From positions 1 to 20,823 of the forward strand of contig UQJE01000041.1 in NCBI GenBank assembly GCA_900541345.1: DNA of 20,823 nt, written 5' to 3'. Below are positions 1 through 6,581 of this stretch, piece after piece. The DNA is from an uncultured Blautia sp. (GTDB lineage Bacteria; Bacillota; Clostridia; Lachnospirales; Lachnospiraceae). The notes under the pieces were generated by a model. That model did no database searches, had not been told where the DNA came from, and saw nothing but the letters and a program-made list of their open reading frames with translations. A program made the position numbers and the translations under genes. Within the stretch, counting starts at the first letter, position 1, and each line of letters opens with the position of its first letter.

Positions 1-54
1 TTATTATGGAATAATTTTTAGGGCAACACAATCCGTCGAATTATTTTGCGCTTA

Positions 55-484
55 CCATATGAATAATCAATTGAATATGGCGGAAAGAAGAACCGCCGGC
101 AGAGAAGTTTCTTTGAGATGCCCACGTTTCCTTTCCGCTGTTAGAAAGGAAAATGCGATGGCAAAAAGAACATTGAAAAACCTGAACCTTCTGGACGATT
201 TTCTATTTGGAACGCTTGTATCCCACAAAGAATTCGGCGAGGCTTTTTGCAGGAAACTGCTCCAGACAATTTTCCAAAGAAAGTTCGGGAAACTGAAAGT
301 AATTCCACAACGGCAGTATTACGGCGATGATACAGAATATCATGGGACGCGTCTGGATGTGTATTTGGAAGAAGACTGCGCCGAGTTAGAACCGGAAGTC
401 CTCTACGATTTAGAAGCAGAAAACGCAAAAGACAAAAACAACCGGCAGAATCTTCCAAAACGGACGCGTTTTTACCGGGCGATT
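55..484 (+). repeat. Left arm of a 430-bp inverted repeat (mate at 9607-10036)
   Basis: Read on the plus strand, this stretch matches the reverse complement of 9607-10036 with about five mismatches counted by eye, without gaps. It covers ~100 bp upstream of the type A start plus the first ~327 bp of the gene. Identity stops sharply at both ends (CCATATGAAT on the left, GCGATT on the right). Confidence 0.9.
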
Positions 485-496
485 CTGACAGAATGA
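158..496 (+). pseudogene. Rpn-family PD-(D/E)XK nuclease, type A copy, 3'-truncated
   Basis: The start is taken as the ATG at 158, behind AGAAAGGA at 143-150; the frame stays open upstream to an ATG at 59 with no ribosome site. The 112 residues match the first ~108 residues of the minus-strand copy starting at 9933 almost exactly, with two substitutions in that stretch, then end in an unrelated ILTE tail after base 484. The core Asp of RLDVYLE (residue 67) and the following YDLEAEN segment are present, but the rest of the nuclease fold and the C-terminal module are gone, so the product is probably inactive. The family (Rpn, annotated as PD-(D/E)XK nuclease family transposase) cleaves DNA and promotes RecA-independent recombination. 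That this copy was cut off by a rearrangement at base 484 is inferred from the abrupt loss of identity. Confidence 0.75.
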
Positions 497-502
497 TAAT
501 AG

Positions 503-546
503 AACCCGCCTTGAGAACCAGTTAGAGTTCAAAGGGTGGGTTTTGT
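503..546 (+). terminator. Stem-loop with short T run after truncated Rpn gene
   Basis: AACCCGCC (503-510) pairs with GGTGGGTT (535-542, one G-U pair). A second pairing, GAAC with GTTC, lies inside, and TTTTG follows. It could end transcription from the truncated Rpn gene. The T run is short, so this is tentative. Confidence 0.45.
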
Positions 547-571
547 ACTTAAAAAATGAACCATTTTACAT

Positions 572-600
572 TTGCTTTCTCATTTTTTTTCTGCTACAAT
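572..600 (+). promoter_or_regulatory. Promoter of the type B Rpn gene (plus strand)
   Basis: A -35-like TTGCTT (572-577), a 17-bp spacer and TACAAT (595-600) with an extended -10 TGC directly before it. The second type B copy has the same arrangement (TTACTT, 16 bp, TGT, TACAAT), which supports it. It predicts a transcript start near 607 and a leader of ~155 nt. Confidence 0.6.
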
Positions 601-718
601 TTTATGATAAGGAGGTCTATTCAGAACATTATTTACAAAAGATAACCTGCTTCTTGCAGTATCAATACAAAAGCCGACATTTTCGCAGCACATAAGATGA
701 GCATACTTAAGAAATAAT

Positions 719-762
719 AAGGAGGTGCATTTGTAGTTGCCGCACGGGCAATTACAAATCTT
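719..762 (+). promoter_or_regulatory. Shine-Dalgarno site separated from start codon by a 13-bp stem-loop
   Basis: AAGGAGG is at 719-725 but the ATG is at 763, a gap of 37 nt. Nearly all of the gap is a hairpin: ATTTGTAGTTGCC (729-741) pairs with GGCAATTACAAAT (747-759), with one G-U pair and a 5-nt loop. If folded, only TGC and CTT remain between the Shine-Dalgarno site, the stem and the ATG. The other type B copy has the same layout with a changed but still paired stem. Confidence 0.7.
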
Positions 763-1629
763 ATGGGAAATACGAAACATGAAGATGCAATCATGAAAAT
801 GGGCTTTGATTATTTTCGTGACAATATTGTAAAAATGCTGGGAATTGATTATGAATTTCTGGAATCCGCTCCAACAGAGCTGGTGGATTTAAAAATCTAT
901 TCTCTGTACATGGATTTCACTTTTCTTACGACTCAAGGTTTCTATGTACATTTTGAGTTCCAGACTACAGATGATAAAATCATTGCGGATCTTCGAAGAT
1001 TCCGGGCTTATGAGGCACTTTATTCCCACAATAAAGGGAAAAACGTAATTACTTATGTGATTTATTCCGGAGGCATCAAAAATGTTCAGACCCAGCTGGA
1101 CTGTGGTGCAAGTACGTATCAGGTCATTCCAATCTATCTGACAGAAAAAGATGCAGATAAAGTTTTTGCGCGTCTGCAGGAGAAACAGGAAAAAGGAGAA
1201 CCATTCACAGAGGAAGACTTTGCAGAACTTTCTCTGACACCGCTGATGTCCGGAAGTCTCAGCAGAAAGGACACCATTAAAAAAGGAATTCTGGTTGTGA
1301 AACAGGATAAAACCGACACATCAGAAAAAGTAACTGCCATGCTGTATACTATGGCAGATAAATTTTTAACCGGCGCAGAGCTGGAAGAAATTAAGGAGGT
1401 GGTCAGAATGACCAGACTTGGTGAAATGCTTATGGAAGATGGGCGTAAAGAAGGGCGTAAAGAAGGACACCAAAAAGGACTTGAAGAGGGCGCTAAAAAT
1501 AATTGCAGAAAAATCGTTCGGAATATGCTTGCCCAAAAGCGATTTTCCTATGAGGAAATTGCAAAACTCACCGGAATTTCTGCAGAAGAAGTAAAACAAA
1601 TCGAACAGGATACGCTTGTCCGGGATTAA
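763..1629 (+). CDS. Rpn-family PD-(D/E)XK nuclease, type B, intact
   Basis: A 288-residue protein of the Rpn / 'PD-(D/E)XK nuclease family transposase' group, whose members are Mg-dependent DNases linked to recombination and phage defence. The nuclease core is visible as D51 in YMDFTF and E65-x-Q67 in HFEFQT, the usual D...E-x-Q form of the family. Residues ~225-248 are a charged hinge with a twice-repeated GRKE unit, and residues ~250-288 form a compact helical module (RKIVRNML...FSYEEIAKLTGIS) resembling a helix-turn-helix. The start at 763 is supported by the same MGNTKHEDA start in the copy at 12660. An internal in-frame ATG at 1408 has its own perfect ribosome site, so a 73-residue C-terminal protein may also be made. 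An HNH gene follows on the same strand 93 nt downstream. Family assignment is firm; the biological role here is not shown. Confidence 0.88.
   Translation: MGNTKHEDAIMKMGFDYFRDNIVKMLGIDYEFLESAPTELVDLKIYSLYMDFTFLTTQGFYVHFEFQTTDDKIIADLRRFRAYEALYSHNKGKNVITYVIYSGGIKNVQTQLDCGASTYQVIPIYLTEKDADKVFARLQEKQEKGEPFTEEDFAELSLTPLMSGSLSRKDTIKKGILVVKQDKTDTSEKVTAMLYTMADKFLTGAELEEIKEVVRMTRLGEMLMEDGRKEGRKEGHQKGLEEGAKNNCRKIVRNMLAQKRFSYEEIAKLTGISAEEVKQIEQDTLVRD
1393..1410 (+). promoter_or_regulatory. Internal ribosome binding site and in-frame ATG in type B Rpn gene
   Basis: AAGGAGG (1393-1399), 8 nt, then ATG (1408-1410), which is codon 216 of the nuclease frame. Translation here would give a 73-residue protein containing only the hinge and helical module. 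The identical arrangement is kept in the minus-strand copy. Intragenic C-terminal antitoxins have been described for Rpn nucleases; that this is one is inference. Confidence 0.6.
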
Positions 1630-1722
1630 AGAAAGAGGGCAGAAAAAGCAGCCAGACTAAATGCTGCGTACGAGTACAACAACAGGATTTCGAATTTCTG
1701 AGTTAAAACACGGAGGGAGAAA

Positions 1723-2160
1723 ATGGGAAAGAGGAATCTATCGGATCGTGTTAAAAAAGAATTATGTGCAAAATCCGGAAACAGGTGTGCTTTTCCCGGA
1801 TGTCCCAATAATTTATACAGCAGTGAAGCATCTGTCGGGGAAATATGCCATATCGAAGGACTGAATCCTGGAGCAGCACGATATAATCCGGTTTTGTCGG
1901 AGGAAGAGGTAAATGGAATTGACAATTTGATTCTCCTTTGCCCCCTCCACCATAATATGATTGATCAGAATCCGGAATACTATACGGTGGACTTACTGAA
2001 AAAGATGAAAAGACAGCATGAAAACAACGTACAAAGGCAGCTTGACGGGAGAGGGAATGTGATACAAAAACTTTGCAGGATTTTTCAGAAGTATCATTTT
2101 TATGAAATGCTTATGGAGCAAAGCTTTGATGCACCTTTCCCAAGCTGCTATATTGATTGA
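1723..2160 (+). CDS. HNH endonuclease, probably truncated by an in-frame TGA
   Basis: GGAGGG at 1712-1717 precedes the ATG by 5 nt. The 145-residue product has a zinc-type HNH nuclease domain: RCAFPGC (C22, C27), ICHIEG (C42, H43) and NLILLCPLHHNMID (N68, C73, H76, H77, D81), giving four metal-binding cysteines and the catalytic His/Asn set. HNH enzymes of this kind nick or cut DNA and occur alone in defence and mobile regions. The nuclease domain is complete, but the frame continues open for 85 codons after the TGA at 2158, so the ancestral protein was probably ~230 residues. The stop may be a nonsense mutation that leaves an active domain or a dead gene; stop readthrough is possible but has no specific support. 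Confidence 0.8.
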   Translation: MGKRNLSDRVKKELCAKSGNRCAFPGCPNNLYSSEASVGEICHIEGLNPGAARYNPVLSEEEVNGIDNLILLCPLHHNMIDQNPEYYTVDLLKKMKRQHENNVQRQLDGRGNVIQKLCRIFQKYHFYEMLMEQSFDAPFPSCYID

Positions 2161-2415
2161 ATAGAATGTGGCTGCATAGAGATAAAAGGATTACTGGAAT
2201 CAGAGGAGGCATTCTTCCTTTCCGGTGAGATGAGGGAAGAGCTGTATGGTTTTGTAAGGAATCTGGAGTGGATGGGGGACAATATTGCGTGCGGAAGCCG
2301 ATACAAGGAAAAAGGGCCTGCAGTTCCCGAGATGACGGAAGAGGTACAAGAAGTAATATTGCAAATACTTGATTATATTCGTGAAATATACAGAAAATAC
2401 TATTTCAAAATGTAA
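2161..2415 (+). pseudogene. In-frame 3' remainder of the HNH gene
   Basis: Directly after the TGA at 2158-2160, the same frame runs open for 84 codons (2161-2412) to TAA at 2413-2415. It reads through IECGCIEIKGLLESEEAFF and GEMREELYGFVRNLEWMGD to an acidic helical end. Part of it can start at an ATG at 2230, giving 61 residues, but no good ribosome site precedes that ATG. Frame continuity and the lack of further stops point to a recent nonsense mutation in a ~230-residue HNH protein. The C-terminal domain has no function I recognise. Confidence 0.6.
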
Positions 2416-2635
2416 TGTGTGTCTGTAATGATTTTGAGATAAATTTACGATGGATAAAGAGATTACATAAGAAATTTCTTCTATAATATAAGGTGGTTTT
2501 CCTACATAATGTGCATAATTACAGGCTAACTACTACATATGGAAGAAGTTAAAAAAGTGTGAGAAAAATGTGACGGAAAAATTAAGTTTCCCATAAAATC
2601 CCATAGTTTTTTGAGAAAATATTCTAAGAGAAGCA
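2416..2635. other. AT-rich intergenic stretch, no gene seen
   Basis: This lies between the HNH remnant and the promoter of the surface protein gene. It has a TATAAT at 2482-2487 without a recognisable -35 box and only very short open frames. I see nothing else to annotate. Confidence 0.6.
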
Positions 2636-2664
2636 TTGACAAATGAAGCTGATTGGACTATACT
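2636..2664 (+). promoter_or_regulatory. Strong promoter of the wall-binding protein gene
   Basis: A perfect -35 TTGACA (2636-2641), a 17-bp spacer and -10 TATACT (2659-2664). It predicts transcription from about 2671 and an untranslated leader of ~113 nt. Confidence 0.88.
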
Positions 2665-2686
2665 GTAATCTGTAACAGATGAACAA

Positions 2687-2754
2687 GGTTGGTCAAGACA
2701 TTGAAATAAGGGATCAACCATGCAGAACAAAATCTAATAAATAACATTGTTCTG
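2687..2754 (+). promoter_or_regulatory. Two consecutive stem-loops in the surface protein mRNA leader
   Basis: GGTTGGTC (2687-2694) pairs with GATCAACC (2712-2719, one G-U), and CAGAACAA (2723-2730) pairs perfectly with TTGTTCTG (2747-2754). They lie between the predicted transcript start and the ribosome site AAGGAG at 2771. They may stabilise the mRNA of an abundant protein; this role is inferred. No known riboswitch is recognised. Confidence 0.45.
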
Positions 2755-2784
2755 TAGAAAATTTAAGAAGAAGGAGACTTGGTT

Positions 2785-5457
2785 ATGAGATTAAACAAGA
2801 AGAGACTCGCAGCCTTAGCAATGTCTGCTGTGATGGCTGCGAGCGCAGTTCCGTTCCCAGTATACGCTGAAGAACTCAGCGCTGGAGATGATGTAGTTGT
2901 ATCTGCTGAAACTACAGTAGAGACACCAGAAGTTGGATATTCTGCAGCGGCAGTAGATTATTATGTGCTTCAGAATTACAGCCCTGCAGACGGAAAAGTA
3001 GGATTTACTGTTTACTACAAAGATGCAACATCTAAGTATGTTACAGAAGGTGAAGACGGTGAGTTTGTTAAAACAATCAAACATTCTGCTGCTACATGCG
3101 AGGCTGAAGAACAGGTGACTGTTACATGGAAAGATGGAAGTTCAGACATCACTTTAAAGTGGGGTAGCAAAGCAGAGCATACGCTCGGTGAAGAGGAATT
3201 TGAGAGAAGATTAGAAGAGCCAACTTGCACAAAACCAGGTAAGAAAGAACTTTATAAAATTTGTTCTGTTTGTGGAGAAGAAGTAATTACTAATCCTAAT
3301 GTTGAAATTCCAACATCTGAGGCAAAACATGACTTTGATGAGACAAAGCCAACAGCTTTTGATACAACTCGAGGTCAGTTTGAGAATATTAAAACAAAGT
3401 CAGATGGAAGCTTCGAACTTGATAAAGAGGGAAATCCACAGCTTGCAGATGTAACAAAAGATGGTTGGTACTGGGTGACAAAATACTGCAAAACTCATGG
3501 TAATTACCAGCATTTTGAAAAGAAGACAATTACACATGTGACAGAAGTTACAGCTAAAATTGATGCAGATAGCGTAAAAGGTATTGCTTCAGATTTGAGT
3601 ACGTATTATACAAATCATGATGTAAATACATTCCCGCTTAAAGTTGAAGATATTGAGCTTAAAGATTGTGATACTGCTGGAAGTTACACATATATTATTA
3701 TGAATGATGGCAAAGAAGTATCTAAGCAGACTGTTACTGTAGAACCACATCACTTTAACACACAGAAAGTGGCTGTATTTGCTACAGAAGCAGATGCAAA
3801 AGAAGCAACTGTTAAAACAGAAAAAGATGGTTCTCTTACTGTAACAAGCAATTCCTGCATTAAGAGTATCAAATATGATGAAGTAACATATTGCGCTGCT
3901 AAGGGTTGTGATGCTGAAAATCTTAAGACAAAAGTTCTGAAAGATGGTACAAACGCTCTTAAGAAGAATCAGACAGTATCTCATGTTATAACAAAAGAAG
4001 CTAAAGAAGCTGCAGCATCTAACAATCATAAAATTGAGACAGAAGTGAAACAGGCAATTACAGACTATATTGATTCTCATGATGTTTTAGATGTTAAAGT
4101 TATCGAGGGAATTATCGAAACTGCAAATACTGATTATGTAAAAGTATCAGCTCCAGAAACAGTTTGTGAAAACGGTGGAGAGATTACTATTAGTTATATC
4201 TGTACAAAAGATAAAACAACAGTAGTAGAAACACAGAAATGTACAGTTGTAGCAGCTGGACACAAAATGCCAACAGTAGCAACAGTTGAAAACAGAGTAG
4301 CTTCTACATGTGCTGCAAAAGGTACATATGATGAAGTGAAATATTGCAAACGTTGCGGTAAAGAGCTTGAGAGACTTCACAAAACAACTCCAAGACTGAA
4401 ACACACAAATGAATCTTCTGTGACAGATAGTGGAGTAGGCACAAATAAATATCATGACAATACTTCCTTTATCAAGTTTGCAGGTGACAAAGTTGTAGAT
4501 AATGATGGCGCTTTACTTGACGATAAAGGTAAAACAGTTACAACAACTGCGACAGCAGATGGATTTACTTATAAGTATGCAGGATATGATAACAAACCAG
4601 AGTTTGGTGTAATGCCGAAACTTTACTCTAAATGTGGTGTGTGCGGTGGAAATGAGTTTGTTTTAGACAATAAAGCATCAGGTAATAAATCCGCAGATAT
4701 TACATTAAAAGTTGTAGATGTCCAGAAACAGGATAATAAAGGACAGAATGGTTTCATTACTTTTGAAGCAAAATATACAGTTAAAAATCCTAATCAGGAT
4801 GGTGGAAAAGATTACGAACATGGAACAGGTACTGTTCTTACAGAAACTGTAACATTCCCATACTACTCTTCTATGGAAGCTTACACAGGAAGAACAGAGC
4901 CAGAAGTTAAAGATGGTCTTGTTCAGGACAAAGATGGTGTATATCGTTACTATGTAAACGGTGAACTTCAGAAAGACTTTACAGGAATTGTAGATCATGC
5001 AAACAACAAATTCCTTGTTGTAAATGGTGTTCTTTCTAATGAGACAAGTGGTCTGTGGTACTCTGAGGCTGACAAAGTTTGGTATTTCCTCACATACGGA
5101 CAGGTTCGTGCTGATTACACAGGAACAGTTCTCTATGATGGAGAATGGTTCTATGTAACAAACGGTGTTCTGAATAGCAATGTTTCCGGTCTCGTACCAT
5201 ACAACGGTGGAACATTCCTCTTCGTTGAAGGACGTCTTCGTACAGATGTGAGCGGACTGTGGCAGGATATTAACAATCCAGATGACTGGTACTTCCTTGC
5301 ACTTGGTCAGGTTCAGACACAGTACAAAGGTGTTGCAATGTATGATGGTGGTTTCTTCGTAGTTGAAAATGGTAAATTTGACAAAGACTACAACGGAACA
5401 ATCAAATACGATGGAAAAACATTTAAAGTAGTTGGTGGACAGCTCGTTATTAAATAA
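2785..5457 (+). CDS. Secreted cell-wall-binding repeat protein with CxxC knuckles
   Basis: The start is the ATG at 2785, 8 nt after AAGGAG (2771-2776); an in-frame TTG at 2779 is too close to the ribosome site. The 890-residue protein opens with a signal peptide (MRLNKKR, then a hydrophobic Ala/Val/Met run, likely cleavage after VYA at 28). The middle holds spaced cysteine pairs near residues 148-163 (CSVCGEE), ~370, ~521 (YCKRCGKE) and ~616 (KCGVCGG), like the degenerate zinc-ribbon units common in Lachnospiraceae surface proteins. From ~708 to the end are 20-25-residue aromatic/Gly repeats (GLWY...WYFLTYGQVR, GLWQ...WYFLALGQVQ) of the choline/glucan-binding-like type that hold proteins to wall glycans. 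There is no LPxTG or C-terminal anchor helix. Codon use is strongly biased (ACA, GTT, AAA), and promoter and terminator are strong, so high expression is likely. The ligand is unknown. Confidence 0.85.
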   Translation: MRLNKKRLAALAMSAVMAASAVPFPVYAEELSAGDDVVVSAETTVETPEVGYSAAAVDYYVLQNYSPADGKVGFTVYYKDATSKYVTEGEDGEFVKTIKHSAATCEAEEQVTVTWKDGSSDITLKWGSKAEHTLGEEEFERRLEEPTCTKPGKKELYKICSVCGEEVITNPNVEIPTSEAKHDFDETKPTAFDTTRGQFENIKTKSDGSFELDKEGNPQLADVTKDGWYWVTKYCKTHGNYQHFEKKTITHVTEVTAKIDADSVKGIASDLSTYYTNHDVNTFPLKVEDIELKDCDTAGSYTYIIMNDGKEVSKQTVTVEPHHFNTQKVAVFATEADAKEATVKTEKDGSLTVTSNSCIKSIKYDEVTYCAAKGCDAENLKTKVLKDGTNALKKNQTVSHVITKEAKEAAASNNHKIETEVKQAITDYIDSHDVLDVKVIEGIIETANTDYVKVSAPETVCENGGEITISYICTKDKTTVVETQKCTVVAAGHKMPTVATVENRVASTCAAKGTYDEVKYCKRCGKELERLHKTTPRLKHTNESSVTDSGVGTNKYHDNTSFIKFAGDKVVDNDGALLDDKGKTVTTTATADGFTYKYAGYDNKPEFGVMPKLYSKCGVCGGNEFVLDNKASGNKSADITLKVVDVQKQDNKGQNGFITFEAKYTVKNPNQDGGKDYEHGTGTVLTETVTFPYYSSMEAYTGRTEPEVKDGLVQDKDGVYRYYVNGELQKDFTGIVDHANNKFLVVNGVLSNETSGLWYSEADKVWYFLTYGQVRADYTGTVLYDGEWFYVTNGVLNSNVSGLVPYNGGTFLFVEGRLRTDVSGLWQDINNPDDWYFLALGQVQTQYKGVAMYDGGFFVVENGKFDKDYNGTIKYDGKTFKVVGGQLVIK

Positions 5458-5492
5458 GTAATATCGAATTATTGTTCATAATCAAGACGAAA

Positions 5493-5527
5493 GGCTGCTG
5501 CCGGATTTCCGGCAGTAGCCTTTTTTT
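5493..5527 (+). terminator. Strong intrinsic terminator after the wall-binding protein gene
   Basis: GGCTGCTGCCGG (5493-5504), a 4-nt loop and CCGGCAGTAGCC (5509-5520) form a 12-bp stem with one G-U pair, followed by seven Ts. The ribosome site of the next gene begins 4 nt after the T run. Confidence 0.95.
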
Positions 5528-5543
5528 AAAAAGGAGGGGAAGT

Positions 5544-6581
5544 TTGAAAAAAAGAGTAGAGTGGATTGACGTCTGTAAAGCTTTTGGAATGTTTTTTATC
5601 TATCTGGGTCATTTCGGGGCACAGGCAGGTCTTGCCCATCCGTGGGCATTTTCTTTTCATGTACCGCTGTTTTTCTTTATATCCGGTCTTCTGGAAAACT
5701 ATAACAAACGAGGAGTTTGGGAGAATCTGAAAAAGAAATTTCTTACAATTGTGCTGCCCTTTTTCTTTTTTGGGATTTTAATGACGGTAGTTCAGGTGGT
5801 AAATGAAAATACAGGTGCACATATTTTGGAGAATTTCGCTGTTTTACTGAAGGGCGGTATTCGAAATACGTGTGTAATGGAGCAGAGTCTTTGGTTTCTT
5901 ACCTGCCTTTTTTCTATCGAAGTGCTGTTTTCTCTTATAAAAAAACTGAATAATAAGCCTCTGATTTTTATTTTGTGTCTGGGTCTTTTCTTTGTCTCTG
6001 AGCTTGTTATGGATCCAAGACCTATTCTTTATCCAGGCTGGTACTGGAATGTGGACAGCGCTCTTTATTATATTGTTTATTATTGTTCTGGCTGGCTTGC
6101 ATTTTCACCGCTTTTAAAACTTCTGAATTCCGGAAAGCCTGCAGCAGTATGGGGGAGACGGACCATGTTTTTGGCATGTACGTTTTATTCGGCGCTGTTG
6201 TTTTTTGGAAAAAATCTGCTTTCAGGTATAGCGGCGCAGAATATTTTTATGGCAGAAATAGTCATGTTTTTGATTCCCCTGCCCACTATTTATATGGTTG
6301 TGGCAGTATCGCAGTTTTTTTCGCAAAATCTTTTTATCAGAAAACTCGGGGAAAACAGTCTGTATCTTTGCGGGAATGAGACGTTAGCCAGACTTCTTGT
6401 ACAGCTAGTGTTAGCAATGGCGGGAATTACTGTAACAATTACTTCACCAGTACAGGCGTATCTTTACGCAGGTTTTCTGATGGTTATAGTATATAAAGTG
6501 CTGATTCCTCTGGAAAAACCGATTTTATCCGGTATTCAGAATTTTTTGGAAAGGAGTTTTAGAAAGTATGAAGAAAAATAA
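5544..6581 (+). CDS. Acyltransferase family 3 membrane protein (first of a pair)
   Basis: The start is the TTG at 5544, 6 nt after AAGGAGG (5531-5537). The open frame goes back to an ATG at 5472, but that extension would be encoded through the terminator. The 345-residue polytopic membrane protein begins KKRVEWIDVCKAFGMFFIY followed by LGH (H23) and FHVPLFFFISG (H39), the N-terminal signature of acyltransferase_3 enzymes, which move acetyl or similar groups onto cell-envelope glycans. About ten hydrophobic segments are visible. Its 3' end overlaps the next acyltransferase gene by 14 nt, so the two are translationally linked. It has no clear promoter of its own: a strong terminator sits immediately upstream, so expression may depend on readthrough from the wall-binding protein gene. 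The acceptor is unknown; envelope polysaccharide or peptidoglycan is the likely class. Confidence 0.85.
   Translation: MKKRVEWIDVCKAFGMFFIYLGHFGAQAGLAHPWAFSFHVPLFFFISGLLENYNKRGVWENLKKKFLTIVLPFFFFGILMTVVQVVNENTGAHILENFAVLLKGGIRNTCVMEQSLWFLTCLFSIEVLFSLIKKLNNKPLIFILCLGLFFVSELVMDPRPILYPGWYWNVDSALYYIVYYCSGWLAFSPLLKLLNSGKPAAVWGRRTMFLACTFYSALLFFGKNLLSGIAAQNIFMAEIVMFLIPLPTIYMVVAVSQFFSQNLFIRKLGENSLYLCGNETLARLLVQLVLAMAGITVTITSPVQAYLYAGFLMVIVYKVLIPLEKPILSGIQNFLERSFRKYEEK

Noticed and set aside
59..157. N-terminal extension of type A Rpn genes (from ATG 59, and from 10032 in the other copy)
   Set aside because: It is open in both copies only because the DNA is duplicated. There is no ribosome site before it, whereas AGAAAGGA sits correctly before the MAKR start.
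620..645. Leader peptide starting at ATT after the first AAGGAGG in the type B leaders
   Set aside because: ATT starts are very rare and the two copies give unrelated peptides of different length, so no coding conservation is seen.
729..759. In-frame upstream extension of the type B protein through the hairpin
   Set aside because: It is open in the first copy but the second copy differs by 2 nt in length, so the frame is not conserved. No start codon is available.
2158..2160. TGA as selenocysteine or programmed readthrough in the HNH gene
   Set aside because: No SECIS-like hairpin directly downstream was recognised and HNH proteins are not known selenoproteins. A nonsense mutation is simpler.
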